64,000 nt of DNA from Ignavibacteriales bacterium (GTDB lineage Bacteria; Bacteroidota; Ignavibacteria; Ignavibacteriales; Melioribacteraceae). Shown here piece by piece: positions 37,840 to 46,969 of the stretch. Each line of letters begins with the position of its first letter. Positions within the stretch are counted from its first letter, which is position 1. The DNA lies in contig JAIOYW010000008.1 in the NCBI GenBank assembly GCA_021740915.1, positions 1 to 64,000 on the forward strand. The letters run 5' to 3'. Both the position numbers and the translations under genes were made by a program. The notes below the pieces were generated by a model. It made no database searches and was not told the origin of the DNA. It saw nothing but the letters and a program-made list of their open reading frames with translations.

Positions 37840-38056
37840 AATTCATCATATTTATTATAATGCCGCAAAATACAATAAACTGATCAGAATGAGTAAAACA
37901 AATGCAATTTTGTAGTTGTAAATAATAAAGTCATTACTAATATGACTATCCGGGCAGACCAAATTAATAATATCAGGTGGAAAAGAATTAATTCCCCTTG
38001 TCCGGTAAGGAAAGAATTCATAATTTAATGAAATTATATTCTCAGGGGAGACGGCG

Positions 38057-39520
38057 ATGAATAAATTCAGTCCATATTTGGTTATTATTATCCTTTTTAG
38101 AGCAACTATTCTTTCACAGACAGTCAGCTCTGAGACCAACGAATGCATTGACTGTCATATTTCAGTAACACCTGGAATTGTTGCAGATTGGAAAGGCAGT
38201 TTACATTCGAAATCTGATATGCAGACAGCACTGATGAAACCGATGTTGGAACGTAGAATCTCGGTCCAGTCCGCACCCGTTAATTATTCTGCTGATCTGG
38301 TCGTTGGATGTTTTGAGTGCCACTCATTGAATCCCGCTGAACACAAAGATAATTTCGAACATTTCGGATATAATATTAATATTGTTGTCTCCCCGCCTGA
38401 TTGTGCTATTTGCCATCCTGCTGAGCATCAACAATATTCAGGGTCAAAAAAATATCATGCTTTTGATAACCTTCGCCAAAATCCACTTTATTCGAATCTT
38501 GTCGATAATGTCATCGGCATCAAAGAAATCGAAGAAAACCATTTTAAATTATTGCCCCCATCACATCTGACGGAGGGAGAGGTTTGTTACGCCTGTCACG
38601 GAACCGAAGTCACGGTTAAAGGAATGAAATCAAGAGAAACGGTAATGGGAGAAATGGAGTTTCCGGAACTGGTTAACTGGCCCAATCATGGTGTGGGTCG
38701 CATAAATCCGGATAACAGCCGGGGATCCTGCACTTCCTGCCATCCTCGACATAGTTTTTCAATCGAAATTGCAAGGAAGCCTTACACATGTGCACAGTGT
38801 CATCTTGAGCCGGATGTTCCCGCCTACAATGTTTATAAAGAGAGCAAACATGGTAATATCTTTGATTCGAAAAAGGAAAACTGGAATTTCAGCAATGTTC
38901 CCTGGGAACCGGGTAAAGACTTCCAGGCACCGACGTGTGCCACATGCCATAATAGTCTTTTAGCATCTGAGGGCGAGGTGATAACAGATAGAAGCCACGA
39001 TTTCAGCGCCCGTTTGTGGACGCGGATATTTGGTCTCGTTTATTCTCATCCTCAGCCAATATCAGGAAAAACATTTGAAATCAAAAATGCTGACGGACTA
39101 AATCTGCCTGTTACTTTTTCCAACATCAAAGCGGCAGAGTATCTTATTGGCATTGATGAACAAATTCAGAGAAAAAACAATATGAATTCAATATGTTCGT
39201 CTTGTCATGGCAGCGGATTTTCCGGTAACGCGTTAGCAAGAATCGATAAGACGAATGAAGAAGCAGACCTTATGGTGAAAACAGCTACTGCGCTAATGGA
39301 GAAAGCATGGAAAGAAGGAATTGAAAAGCCTGAACCGTCACCCTTTGATGAACAAATTGAAATACTCTGGCAGAGGCAATGGCTGTTTTATGCAAACTCA
39401 GTTCGCTATGCAACCGCAATGATGGGTCCGGATTATTCCGGTTTCAAAAATGGCTGGTGGGAATTATCTCAGAATCTGAGAGCGATGAAAGATCTGATTA
39501 ATCTAAAAGGTCAAAAGTAA
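38057..39520 (+). CDS. Octahaem cytochrome c, hydroxylamine-oxidoreductase type
   Basis: A 487-residue exported protein with eight CxxCH haem sites, at residues 30-34, 85-89, 116-120, 177-181, 225-229, 245-249, 294-298 and 380-384. The segments YTCAQCHLEPDVPAYNVYKE with ESKHG, and FQAPTCATCHNS, are typical of the hydroxylamine oxidoreductase (HAO) family of octahaem cytochromes. Members oxidise hydroxylamine or hydrazine, or reduce nitrite. A signal peptide ends near Ser20. The cross-linked tyrosine of true HAO cannot be assigned by eye, though a tyrosine-rich C-terminus is present. AGGGGAG precedes the ATG by 7 bp. It has no redox partner gene beside it. Confidence 0.85.
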   Translation: MNKFSPYLVIIILFRATILSQTVSSETNECIDCHISVTPGIVADWKGSLHSKSDMQTALMKPMLERRISVQSAPVNYSADLVVGCFECHSLNPAEHKDNFEHFGYNINIVVSPPDCAICHPAEHQQYSGSKKYHAFDNLRQNPLYSNLVDNVIGIKEIEENHFKLLPPSHLTEGEVCYACHGTEVTVKGMKSRETVMGEMEFPELVNWPNHGVGRINPDNSRGSCTSCHPRHSFSIEIARKPYTCAQCHLEPDVPAYNVYKESKHGNIFDSKKENWNFSNVPWEPGKDFQAPTCATCHNSLLASEGEVITDRSHDFSARLWTRIFGLVYSHPQPISGKTFEIKNADGLNLPVTFSNIKAAEYLIGIDEQIQRKNNMNSICSSCHGSGFSGNALARIDKTNEEADLMVKTATALMEKAWKEGIEKPEPSPFDEQIEILWQRQWLFYANSVRYATAMMGPDYSGFKNGWWELSQNLRAMKDLINLKGQK

Positions 39521-39618
39521 AATTGATTATTCCGGATAGCCCCAGTGAAAACAATTTTATGACTTATTGATGCAGTCATTTAACATGATGAAAGTCACGT
39601 TTTTAATAGGAAAAAACG

Positions 39619-40203
39619 ATGTCTCATTTTATATTCAATCCATTTCCGGATTTAACCTCAGAACGGCTTAGATTACGCAGGTTGAGAGCGGAAGATTCAA
39701 AAGCTCTTTATGCACTTCGGTCATCGGATGAAGTGAATAAATATATCTATAGGGAAAAACCGTCCTCAGAAACTATTGTGCTGGAATTTATAGGTAAAGT
39801 TAATCAGAGCATAGCTGCGAATGAAGTAATTTATTGGGCTGTCACACTCAGCAAAATGGATGTTTTGATAGGCACAATATGCCTTTGGAATATAGAGAAA
39901 ACTCTCCTCAGAGCAGAAATAGGGTTTGAACTTTTATCCGAATTTCATGGCAAAGGTATAATGACTGAAGCGCTGGGGTGTGTTCTCAAATATGGGTTTA
40001 CAAATTTGCCGTTACAAATAATCGAAGCCTGGACGCATCCGGCAAATGAGGCTTCGCTCAGTCTCCTCTATAAATACGGATTTATCAGAGATACGCAAGC
40101 CGAAATGCGGGTTGCGGGCGATGATGAACTCCAGGATATGATAATTCTTAGTCGATCCTCTGATGATTACATAAAAAGTTCGTCCAAAGTGACAAAAGTA
40201 TAA
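39619..40203 (+). CDS. GNAT N-acetyltransferase (RimJ/RimL type)
   Basis: A 194-residue GNAT of the RimJ/RimL branch: the N-terminal TSERLRLRRLRAEDSKALY is the standard start, and the CoA site is ELLSEFHGKGIMTEALGCVL. Such proteins acetylate ribosomal protein N-termini or small amines. It has its own start region after the cytochrome gene (98-bp gap). Its last 37 bases overlap the end of the convergent GH9 gene. No sequence sign of substrate. Confidence 0.9.
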   Translation: MSHFIFNPFPDLTSERLRLRRLRAEDSKALYALRSSDEVNKYIYREKPSSETIVLEFIGKVNQSIAANEVIYWAVTLSKMDVLIGTICLWNIEKTLLRAEIGFELLSEFHGKGIMTEALGCVLKYGFTNLPLQIIEAWTHPANEASLSLLYKYGFIRDTQAEMRVAGDDELQDMIILSRSSDDYIKSSSKVTKV

Positions 40204-42698
40204 CCTTTTTGTTGAAGTACATCAATTAATTCTTCAAGTCTAAGGTAGAATTTGTCGGAACGGGATGGATGTGTTCCTATATGAGTAAGCAGGATAAATC
40301 CCTTCAGACCGGCTGAATTTTCCGCCTCATATTTAATTATGCTGTTCCAAATCGTGTCTGAATCGTAATATCTGTTTTCAATCCCGGGGATAGTATAATC
40401 CGCGTGAGAAAGTGTTCCGGGTGAAAAATTTATCAGCTGCAATCCGGCCGATCTGCTCCAGACACTGATTGAATCATTATACCACTCATAAGGAGGTAAA
40501 AACCAATTTATTTTATCGGGTTCAATTCCAAAAGCATTGATTTTTTCATTGTTGTTTGTTAAGTCTTTCAGAAACATTGCTTTTGTGATAAGTAAACTGT
40601 CCCGGTTACTCCAGTCACAATATAAAAGATGCTGGTCAGAATGAGGACCAAGATAATGTCCTTCTTCAACGATTCGTTCAACAGATGATCTAAACTCCGG
40701 ATTCTCAAGAAATTTACCGGTGAGAAAAAATGATGCTTTAATTTCGCGAGACTTTAAGACATTAAGGATATGTTCAGAACCATCGGCAAATTCATCGCCT
40801 GTGAAAACAAGCGAAATTTCCTTTTGGTGCTGATTACCCCGGGTCAAGCCGCCCCGAACAATAGTATTCTCCGCTGCTTTTCTGCCCTCGTTTTCTTTAT
40901 ATGCAAAATAATAGAACAGGATTGCCGTCCCGTCCATTGTCGGTTCATTGGTTGAATAATCGCCGATATCATCATGATAAACAGCCCAATCAGACTGGAA
41001 GGGAGCATATTCATCGGGCTCAGTAAGGGACACATATTGTAAATTTCTAAATATTGAGCCCATGACTGGTCCATCAACAAGTCCGCCATTAGGCATGATG
41101 CCTGCAATTCTGGTGAGAGAGGAATGTGGGCTGACAGGATAAGTCCCGCCTTCAGGAAGTCCGACAATAAAACTTACTCCCCAGGGATTACAGCCCAACA
41201 GCCAATCGAACATCGCCGATTCAACCTCTGCAAACTGGTTATCATTTGTCATTTTACGGTATAAAAGGCATTGTGTCATAAACGAGGCGGTGAGATTAGC
41301 TGAACACCAAATAAAAGGAATTCCCATGAGAAAGGCATTATCTTTGCCCTTCTCAACAACCTTTTGGATTCCGGCTCTATAAAATGAAGCGAGGGTTCCC
41401 CTCAGATCTGCCGGCGAGTAATTGTGCAGTTCATAATGTCCAATGTTAATAAAAGGGTACCATTGATAATGCCTGGCAGTATCAGCGCCCATCCAGGGAG
41501 TGATCTTTTCAGAAAAAGCATGTTCTGCAGCCTGATGCATAAAATACTCATCACCCGTAATCCGGTAGAGTTGGGATGCGGCAAGTTCCATATCATCGTG
41601 CCAGTTTTCCTCTTCGTAAAAGTAGGGCGCTTTGCAGGGAGCGGTATTTGTAAACCCTTGTTTATTCTGAGCAAAAAGCCAGGCATCGAGCGATTTTTGG
41701 CTGAGCGCCGCTGCCTTTTTATTGTCGGTTTTCGAAATGACAGAAGATGCAATAGCGAAAGCTGATGAAAATTTCCCTGCAATCGAGGATGTGCCTTCAG
41801 TACGATTTTGATATTTCATCAATCCCTGCTTTTCACCAGAATTAAAATATACAGGTCTTCCAGCCGCAAATCCATAATTAACTGAATCTTTATTGGGCAG
41901 CCGGAATCCTGCATGATCACGGTCATCGGCTATTTGAGTGAACATTATTTCGGAAGCGGGATTCATTTTTTCAAGCCACCGGAGCCCCCATAATGACTCA
42001 TCGAGTATGTCGGCATATCCGTTTTTTTGAGGAAGTCCATCCGAATTAAAGATATCTGAAGAAATGTCGGGATAATCGCGGTATGTCATGAACAAATTAT
42101 AAACAGCATTCGCACTTGTGGTCACATATTGCAGATAATCTGCGGCATCATGCCAGCCTCCGCGCACATCGAAGTATGTGCCATCTGCCATTGGCCCATA
42201 TATGGAATAGCCATCGGCAGTATGACATGAGTCATACAGATCCGGATTAAATCCGCATCTCTGCTGCCGCATGTATTTGAGTAAAAAGTCGGTAAAACCC
42301 TTGTAAACATCATTGTCAATTCGGAATTTAGGAGAAACGGCTGTCCCGGCTTTAATGTGATACTCACCCGATATACGAAAACCAGAGAAATCCAGCCGGT
42401 AATTGGTCAGAAAAGGCCCTGTGGGTTTTTTCTGAGCGACATGTTTTTTTGTATAAACAATCGTTTTCCCATAATTATCTATCAATTCAAAGCCGTCGAT
42501 TTTTTCGCCGCTCAAAGAAACAAAAACCGCAATTTTGGAGTGATTAGGCAAATATCCTGCCTGATTGATCCTGATAAAAGAACCATCGGCGGAAATAATT
42601 CCGGAAATCAGCATTGCCGCGGCGGCAACATACCGAAGTGCGATTCTTAATGAAATAGTTAATGAGAGAGCAGATAAAATATTCCCCGGAATTTCCAT
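40167..42698 (-). CDS. GH9 glycoside hydrolase fused to CE4-type polysaccharide deacetylase
   Basis: An exported enzyme of 843 residues. After a signal region come an Ig-like CelD N-domain (FIRINQAGYLPNHSKIAVF) and a GH9 barrel. Its two catalytic aspartates are in WHDAADY (Asp184, Asp187), and the acid Glu585 is in STNEPTMDG. From about residue 625 a polysaccharide deacetylase domain follows, with TGDEF (Asp635) and the metal motif HSDQH. GH9 enzymes cut beta-glucans or related chains; CE4 domains remove acetyl groups. I use the ATG at 42698, 13 bp after the upstream stop; a longer frame to 42779 would run into that gene. Combined action on an acetylated glycan is inferred. Confidence 0.88.
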   Translation of the reverse strand: MEIPGNILSALSLTISLRIALRYVAAAAMLISGIISADGSFIRINQAGYLPNHSKIAVFVSLSGEKIDGFELIDNYGKTIVYTKKHVAQKKPTGPFLTNYRLDFSGFRISGEYHIKAGTAVSPKFRIDNDVYKGFTDFLLKYMRQQRCGFNPDLYDSCHTADGYSIYGPMADGTYFDVRGGWHDAADYLQYVTTSANAVYNLFMTYRDYPDISSDIFNSDGLPQKNGYADILDESLWGLRWLEKMNPASEIMFTQIADDRDHAGFRLPNKDSVNYGFAAGRPVYFNSGEKQGLMKYQNRTEGTSSIAGKFSSAFAIASSVISKTDNKKAAALSQKSLDAWLFAQNKQGFTNTAPCKAPYFYEEENWHDDMELAASQLYRITGDEYFMHQAAEHAFSEKITPWMGADTARHYQWYPFINIGHYELHNYSPADLRGTLASFYRAGIQKVVEKGKDNAFLMGIPFIWCSANLTASFMTQCLLYRKMTNDNQFAEVESAMFDWLLGCNPWGVSFIVGLPEGGTYPVSPHSSLTRIAGIMPNGGLVDGPVMGSIFRNLQYVSLTEPDEYAPFQSDWAVYHDDIGDYSTNEPTMDGTAILFYYFAYKENEGRKAAENTIVRGGLTRGNQHQKEISLVFTGDEFADGSEHILNVLKSREIKASFFLTGKFLENPEFRSSVERIVEEGHYLGPHSDQHLLYCDWSNRDSLLITKAMFLKDLTNNNEKINAFGIEPDKINWFLPPYEWYNDSISVWSRSAGLQLINFSPGTLSHADYTIPGIENRYYDSDTIWNSIIKYEAENSAGLKGFILLTHIGTHPSRSDKFYLRLEELIDVLQQKGYTFVTLDELFM

Positions 42699-42711
42699 AG
42701 CGTCAGTCCGC

Positions 42712-43134
42712 TTATTTTTTCTTCTTCTTAATGTGATATTTATAGATATGTGCTCCGGCAAGTGCTGCAGCCGCTCCAAAGTTAACAGCCCCTAAAACTT
42801 TCTGGAAAGTTGTTGGTTTTGATTTCTCATATTGATCTCTCAGAGGCTGGAGAAAGTCGGAAGGTTCCGGTAATGATAATTTTAACAGATAATTCATATG
42901 GCTCATGGGATTATTGGTATCCGGAAGCGCACTTATACCTGCCAGCATAAAATCATGGTGTCGATCCATCGAGAGTCCCAGAAGAATGATCCGCAATTCG
43001 GTTTCGGTGCGCTCACCGTTGTGGTTCACGGCAATATCTTGGATCGGCTGGGCGTATAGCCCCATAACCGCAGGAATCATCAGCAGTAAAATTCGAGCAG
43101 CGTTATAATTAAAATTAAATTTATGCAGGCACAT
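42712..43134 (-). CDS. Hypothetical exported protein with lysine-rich tail
   Basis: A 140-residue protein of unknown family. The N-terminus has a signal sequence (ILLLMIPAVMGLYAQ, cleavage after Ala28). The middle is charged and helical (LQPLRDQYEKSKPTTFQ). A glycine/alanine-rich hydrophobic segment (GAVNFGAAAALAGAHIY) precedes a run of five lysines, so the C-terminus may anchor in the membrane. It lies 5 bp after the RsbU-type gene and 13 bp before the GH9-CE4 gene, in one transcription unit. Confidence 0.65.
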   Translation of the reverse strand: MCLHKFNFNYNAARILLLMIPAVMGLYAQPIQDIAVNHNGERTETELRIILLGLSMDRHHDFMLAGISALPDTNNPMSHMNYLLKLSLPEPSDFLQPLRDQYEKSKPTTFQKVLGAVNFGAAAALAGAHIYKYHIKKKKK

Positions 43135-43139
43135 ATTCT

Positions 43140-44444
43140 TTAATCTCCATCCAGGTTAATCTTGACGATTCCCAGAGTAATGTCATCACTTTGCGGTGCC
43201 CGTCCAACGTGAAGTTTAATCCGTCCTATGACGTTTTTAACCATTACTTCGGCACTGGCGGTTCTGTTCTCGTTTATAGCCGTAATCAATCCGTGTTCGC
43301 CAAATTCATCCTCTTTCAGATTCCAGGCTTCAGTTACTCCATCGGAATAAAACACAAGGATGTCGTCCTTTTTGAGTTTCACTCTCTCAACTTCGAACAT
43401 TGCAGGAAGACTCCCGAGAAAAATCCCGCCTTTTTGCAGCTCCTCCGGCTTCTCAGCATCTTTGCGGAAAATATAGGATGGATTATGACCCGCATTGATC
43501 GAATCCAGGGTTCCGGTTCTGTGATCATATAATCCAAACCAGCAAGTGGCATATTTATCAACAGTGGTAGATTCGATAAGTACTTTATTTAGATCCTCAA
43601 CAAAAGAAGTAAGATCGAACACGAGAGAACCAATTTTTAATATGGTTTGGCAATAGGAATAAATTGTTGAAACTATCAATGCAGCAGGAATACCTTTACC
43701 GGCAACATCAGCCACAAGAAAAAGAGTGTGGTCAGAACTTAATCTGAATATATTAAAATAATCTCCGCCGACTTGTTTAGCCGGTATTAGTTTTGCAGCA
43801 ACATCAATATCGCTAAAAACAGGCAAGGCAGACGGCAATAGTTTTTGCTGAATATTTCGGGCGGTTTCAAGTTCGTACTCCATTGTTTTAGCTTCAACCT
43901 GAGCATCAATAAGACGTGCATTCTCAATTGCTATGGAGCACTGGGAGGCCATTGTTTCAAGAATCCTCTGATCATTCTCATCGAACGGGTCTCCGTTTTT
44001 CTTGTTTATTACCTGAATAACCCCCAATAACTGGCGTTTTCTTTGAAGCGGAACACAGAGCATCGAACGCGTTCTGAATTTTGATTTTTTATCGTAGTCC
44101 GGATTGAATCGGGAATCCTGGTAACAGTCCTCTATTAACAACGATTTTTTGTTTTTTGCAACCCAGCCGGCAATACCCTCCCCAATTTCCACACTGTAAG
44201 CCTTAACAGCTTTCCCGCGGACACCGGTTGCCACAGAAAAGTGCAGCCTCCTGGTTTGATCATCGTATAAAAGTAATGAACTTGCCTCGGCATCAAGAAG
44301 AAGTTTGCTGCTCTCCATAATTTCAAAAAGAAGTTTATTCAGGGGTTTCTTTTCCGAAATTTTTTGAGAAATTTTATGCAGAAAATTCAACCGGTTTACC
44401 GTTGACTGCAAATCCTCAACAATATTTATGGGTGGTTTTAACAA
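43140..44444 (-). CDS. GAF domain RsbU-type serine phosphatase
   Basis: A 434-residue cytoplasmic regulator. A GAF sensor domain spans ~20-170 (LLDAEASSLLLYDDQTRRL, SMLCVPLQRKRQLLGVIQV), then a linker helix (EYELETARNIQQKLLPSALP), then a SpoIIE/PP2C phosphatase (~215-430) with intact VGGDYFNIF, VADVAGKG and YSDGVTEAW metal-site motifs. It should act on phosphorylated anti-sigma-antagonist proteins, as in partner-switching stress control, but no such gene is nearby. It is in a four-gene unit with a GNAT gene upstream and the GH9-CE4 gene downstream. Confidence 0.93.
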   Translation of the reverse strand: MLKPPINIVEDLQSTVNRLNFLHKISQKISEKKPLNKLLFEIMESSKLLLDAEASSLLLYDDQTRRLHFSVATGVRGKAVKAYSVEIGEGIAGWVAKNKKSLLIEDCYQDSRFNPDYDKKSKFRTRSMLCVPLQRKRQLLGVIQVINKKNGDPFDENDQRILETMASQCSIAIENARLIDAQVEAKTMEYELETARNIQQKLLPSALPVFSDIDVAAKLIPAKQVGGDYFNIFRLSSDHTLFLVADVAGKGIPAALIVSTIYSYCQTILKIGSLVFDLTSFVEDLNKVLIESTTVDKYATCWFGLYDHRTGTLDSINAGHNPSYIFRKDAEKPEELQKGGIFLGSLPAMFEVERVKLKKDDILVFYSDGVTEAWNLKEDEFGEHGLITAINENRTASAEVMVKNVIGRIKLHVGRAPQSDDITLGIVKINLDGD

Positions 44445-44455
44445 TATGCACTCCT

Positions 44456-45010
44456 TTATAAATAGTATCTCATCAGCGGTCTATGGGCTGATCTTCGGAC
44501 GACCTCCTTAAATCCGGAGCTCATAAAAGCAGAGGTAATCCCTGTCCACACAAATGGTGCGATTTTCTGTTCTCCCGAATGGTCGTGAGGATATGCTTCC
44601 AAAATTTTGTGCCCGTGTTTTCGGGCAAAAACAATACTTTCATTGATCAGGAAACGGGAGACCCCCTGCTTTCTATGACGTTTGTCGATAAAAAAACATG
44701 TAATTGAACAAACCGGCTTATCATCGGGAGGCGAAAATATTCGTGAACCTGCTAACCTTAGGTATCTGTCCCTTTGAGCAAGTGCAACCCATCCAACGGG
44801 TTGATCATTATCATAAGCAAGTAATCCCGGGATCTCGCCGACATCAACAATTTCTTTCATTGCATTTCGGTTAACACTACCCTTTCCTTTCTCAAAATCT
44901 GCATTTTTTAAACGCCAGTACATACACCAACAACCGGCACAAGCCCCTTTTTCTCCAAACAACAGTTCAAAGTCGTTCCAGGTATCTTTGGTGAGGGGTT
45001 TCGAGTTCAA
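44456..45010 (-). CDS. GNAT family N-acetyltransferase with Cys-rich N-terminus
   Basis: A 184-residue GNAT domain protein. The N-terminal FGEKGACAGCWCMYWR is characteristic of a Cys-containing GNAT branch. The CoA loop reads RHRKQGVSRFLINESIVFAR, with the preceding CSITCFFIDK strand. Members are annotated mostly without a known substrate. It begins the four-gene unit that continues with the GAF phosphatase 11 bp on. It is unrelated in sequence to the other three GNATs in the window. Confidence 0.88.
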   Translation of the reverse strand: MNSKPLTKDTWNDFELLFGEKGACAGCWCMYWRLKNADFEKGKGSVNRNAMKEIVDVGEIPGLLAYDNDQPVGWVALAQRDRYLRLAGSRIFSPPDDKPVCSITCFFIDKRHRKQGVSRFLINESIVFARKHGHKILEAYPHDHSGEQKIAPFVWTGITSAFMSSGFKEVVRRSAHRPLMRYYL

Positions 45011-45153
45011 ATAATATCCTTTTAAGAATCACAACGTAGAATGGTAGAATCTGATGCTGAAAATAAACATACGAATAATTTTAATGATTTTCACAAATTG
45101 CCCGCATATAAACAGCCACATCAAAATTAGCAAAAAAGTCAGGGGCAAACCAG

Positions 45154-46281
45154 TTAAAACCAGAAGATTCCGTTCATATAAGCCAGGTCGTCATAAGAAC
45201 CAAACTCGGATTCATTGGTGCCATTTGTAATGAGAAAACCCGCAGAAATAGTGAATGATTGTGTCCATTCGTACTCAATTACCGGCATAATCAATGAACT
45301 TTTATCCCATGAGTTATGCAGCAAAGTAATCGTGGAGCTAAGCAGAGGATTTAACATATACACTAATGAAGCGGCAAGGTAGTCTTTCCCCGGTTGTGTC
45401 AGTCGTCCACTACTTATAGATGCGTAATCATAATCTGCGGGATCAGTATCTCCACCGCCATTGTGGAAATATTCTAAAAGTCCATACACATCCGGGGTTA
45501 ACTGGTAGTCGGCGCCAAGTATAAAAGACGGGTACCCGGAATCCTCCCTTTTTTTATCGAATCGGTATATACCTTCTAAACGGATGCCCGCACCAAGTAA
45601 ATCTCCTGTTATATCAAAGCCGCCAATCGGCGTATTATCAAAAGAGCCGCTGATTAAAATAAAATCGTAACCAATATAATTTATTCTCACCCGGATGGCT
45701 GCATTGTGAGTTTCTCCATAGTTATAAACCAGCTCGATATCACTGAAATTGCCAAGAGCACAATTAATTTTTATTGCATCGGCTCCTGGTTTTGCGATCT
45801 GTGTAAAATTTACAGGACTTATTGGATTGAAAAGATCTGTTGGATTCCATATTCTTCCAGATCCCCACGCAATTCTTTGTCTGCCCGCTGTAACTTTGAA
45901 CAAGCTGCCAAGATATGTTAAATATAATCTGTCAATTGAGTGAATCGCGGCTCCCGAGGAGTTAGAAAAAACATGTCCGGTCATATCGATAGCCTGTCTG
46001 TAGTTCTTATTTCCGGAAACAGCCGAAAACAAATTTTCACTTTTTGAAAAAGCTAATAACAGGTCATATTCTGAGGTAAATATTATATCCCGGTTAAAAA
46101 TATATTCGGGTTTTATCCTCACTCGGCCAAGATTAGTCATTCCGGTATTATTTTTACCGGATGGCAACTCTGCTAATGAATAGCCGCTTGCATAACCAGA
46201 TAAAACAAAGCCGTCCTGTGCATATATCTCCTGTAATAGGAAGACACATAAGAACAACAGGAATGCATTTTTAAACCTCAT
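45154..46281 (-). CDS. Outer-membrane beta-barrel protein of Lol-like operon
   Basis: A 375-residue exported protein. The signal peptide ends at IYAQ. The remainder is dominated by alternating-hydrophobic strands ending in aromatic residues, and the last residue is Phe (GIFWF), as in outer-membrane barrels. The segment TAGRQRIAWGSGRIWNPTDLFNP is typical of DUF1302-like and related barrel proteins. It starts 4 bp inside the ABC ATPase gene and is last in the five-gene operon. It could be the outer-membrane exit for whatever the ABC transporter moves. Confidence 0.75.
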   Translation of the reverse strand: MRFKNAFLLFLCVFLLQEIYAQDGFVLSGYASGYSLAELPSGKNNTGMTNLGRVRIKPEYIFNRDIIFTSEYDLLLAFSKSENLFSAVSGNKNYRQAIDMTGHVFSNSSGAAIHSIDRLYLTYLGSLFKVTAGRQRIAWGSGRIWNPTDLFNPISPVNFTQIAKPGADAIKINCALGNFSDIELVYNYGETHNAAIRVRINYIGYDFILISGSFDNTPIGGFDITGDLLGAGIRLEGIYRFDKKREDSGYPSFILGADYQLTPDVYGLLEYFHNGGGDTDPADYDYASISSGRLTQPGKDYLAASLVYMLNPLLSSTITLLHNSWDKSSLIMPVIEYEWTQSFTISAGFLITNGTNESEFGSYDDLAYMNGIFWF

Positions 46282-46961
46282 TTTGTTTGAACTGATTCTA
46301 TTTGGCCGTCTCTAAGCCTGATCAGTATTCGGGCTCTTTCAATAACCTGCGGATCGTGTGATGAAAAAAGGAAAGTAATATTCTTGGATCGGTTCATCTC
46401 GTCCATAAGATCCAAAAGATTAGATCCCGTTGCGGTATCGAGATTGGCGGTTGGTTCATCGGCAAGGACGACAGATGGATCATTTACAATTGCCCGTGCA
46501 ACTGCGACCCGCTGCTGCTGGCCTCCGCTCATTTCATTTGGGCGTTTATTTGCGAGCTCTTCGATTCCAAGATCACGAAGCGCATTCAAAGACAATTTTC
46601 TGCGCAATGCCTCAGGTTTTCCTAAAAGCATCAAACTAAATTCTATGTTCTCAATCGCACTAAGAACAGGAATAAGATTATACGCCTGAAAAATGAAACC
46701 GAGCTTATTTAGGCGTAAACCAGATAATTCTTTCACTGTTTTTTTAGAAATGTCCGCTCCCTCAAAAAATATTTTTCCTGAGGTGGGTTTATCCAAAGCT
46801 CCTAAAAGATTTAGCAAGGTAGTCTTTCCTGACCCGGATGGCCCGGCGATGACCATATAATCGCCCTTTTTGACAGTCAGATTAATATTTTTAAGCGCCT
46901 GAACAGGCACCCAGTTGTCCTTATATATTTTATCGAGATTTTCAGACCGTATAATTTCCAT
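46278..46961 (-). CDS. ABC transporter ATP-binding protein (LolD/MacB type)
   Basis: A 227-residue ATPase of the LolD/MacB/FtsE group, which powers membrane-protein or lipid extraction rather than a transport channel. Walker A is GPSGSGKTTLLN, the signature is MSGGQQQRVAVARA, Walker B is VVLADEPTANLDT, and the switch histidine is in FLFSSHD. It lies 8 bp after an FtsX-like permease gene. All catalytic residues are intact. It would pair with the two permeases as an ATPase dimer. Confidence 0.94.
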   Translation of the reverse strand: MEIIRSENLDKIYKDNWVPVQALKNINLTVKKGDYMVIAGPSGSGKTTLLNLLGALDKPTSGKIFFEGADISKKTVKELSGLRLNKLGFIFQAYNLIPVLSAIENIEFSLMLLGKPEALRRKLSLNALRDLGIEELANKRPNEMSGGQQQRVAVARAIVNDPSVVLADEPTANLDTATGSNLLDLMDEMNRSKNITFLFSSHDPQVIERARILIRLRDGQIESVQTK

Positions 46962-46969
46962 TTTTCCCC

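Noticed and set aside
37855-38148. 97-codon minus-strand ORF with a hydrophobic end (IAFVLLILISLLYFAAL)
   Set aside because: It overlaps the start of the octahaem cytochrome on the other strand, and the hydrophobic end has no in-frame start of its own. A small membrane peptide cannot be ruled out, but support is too thin.
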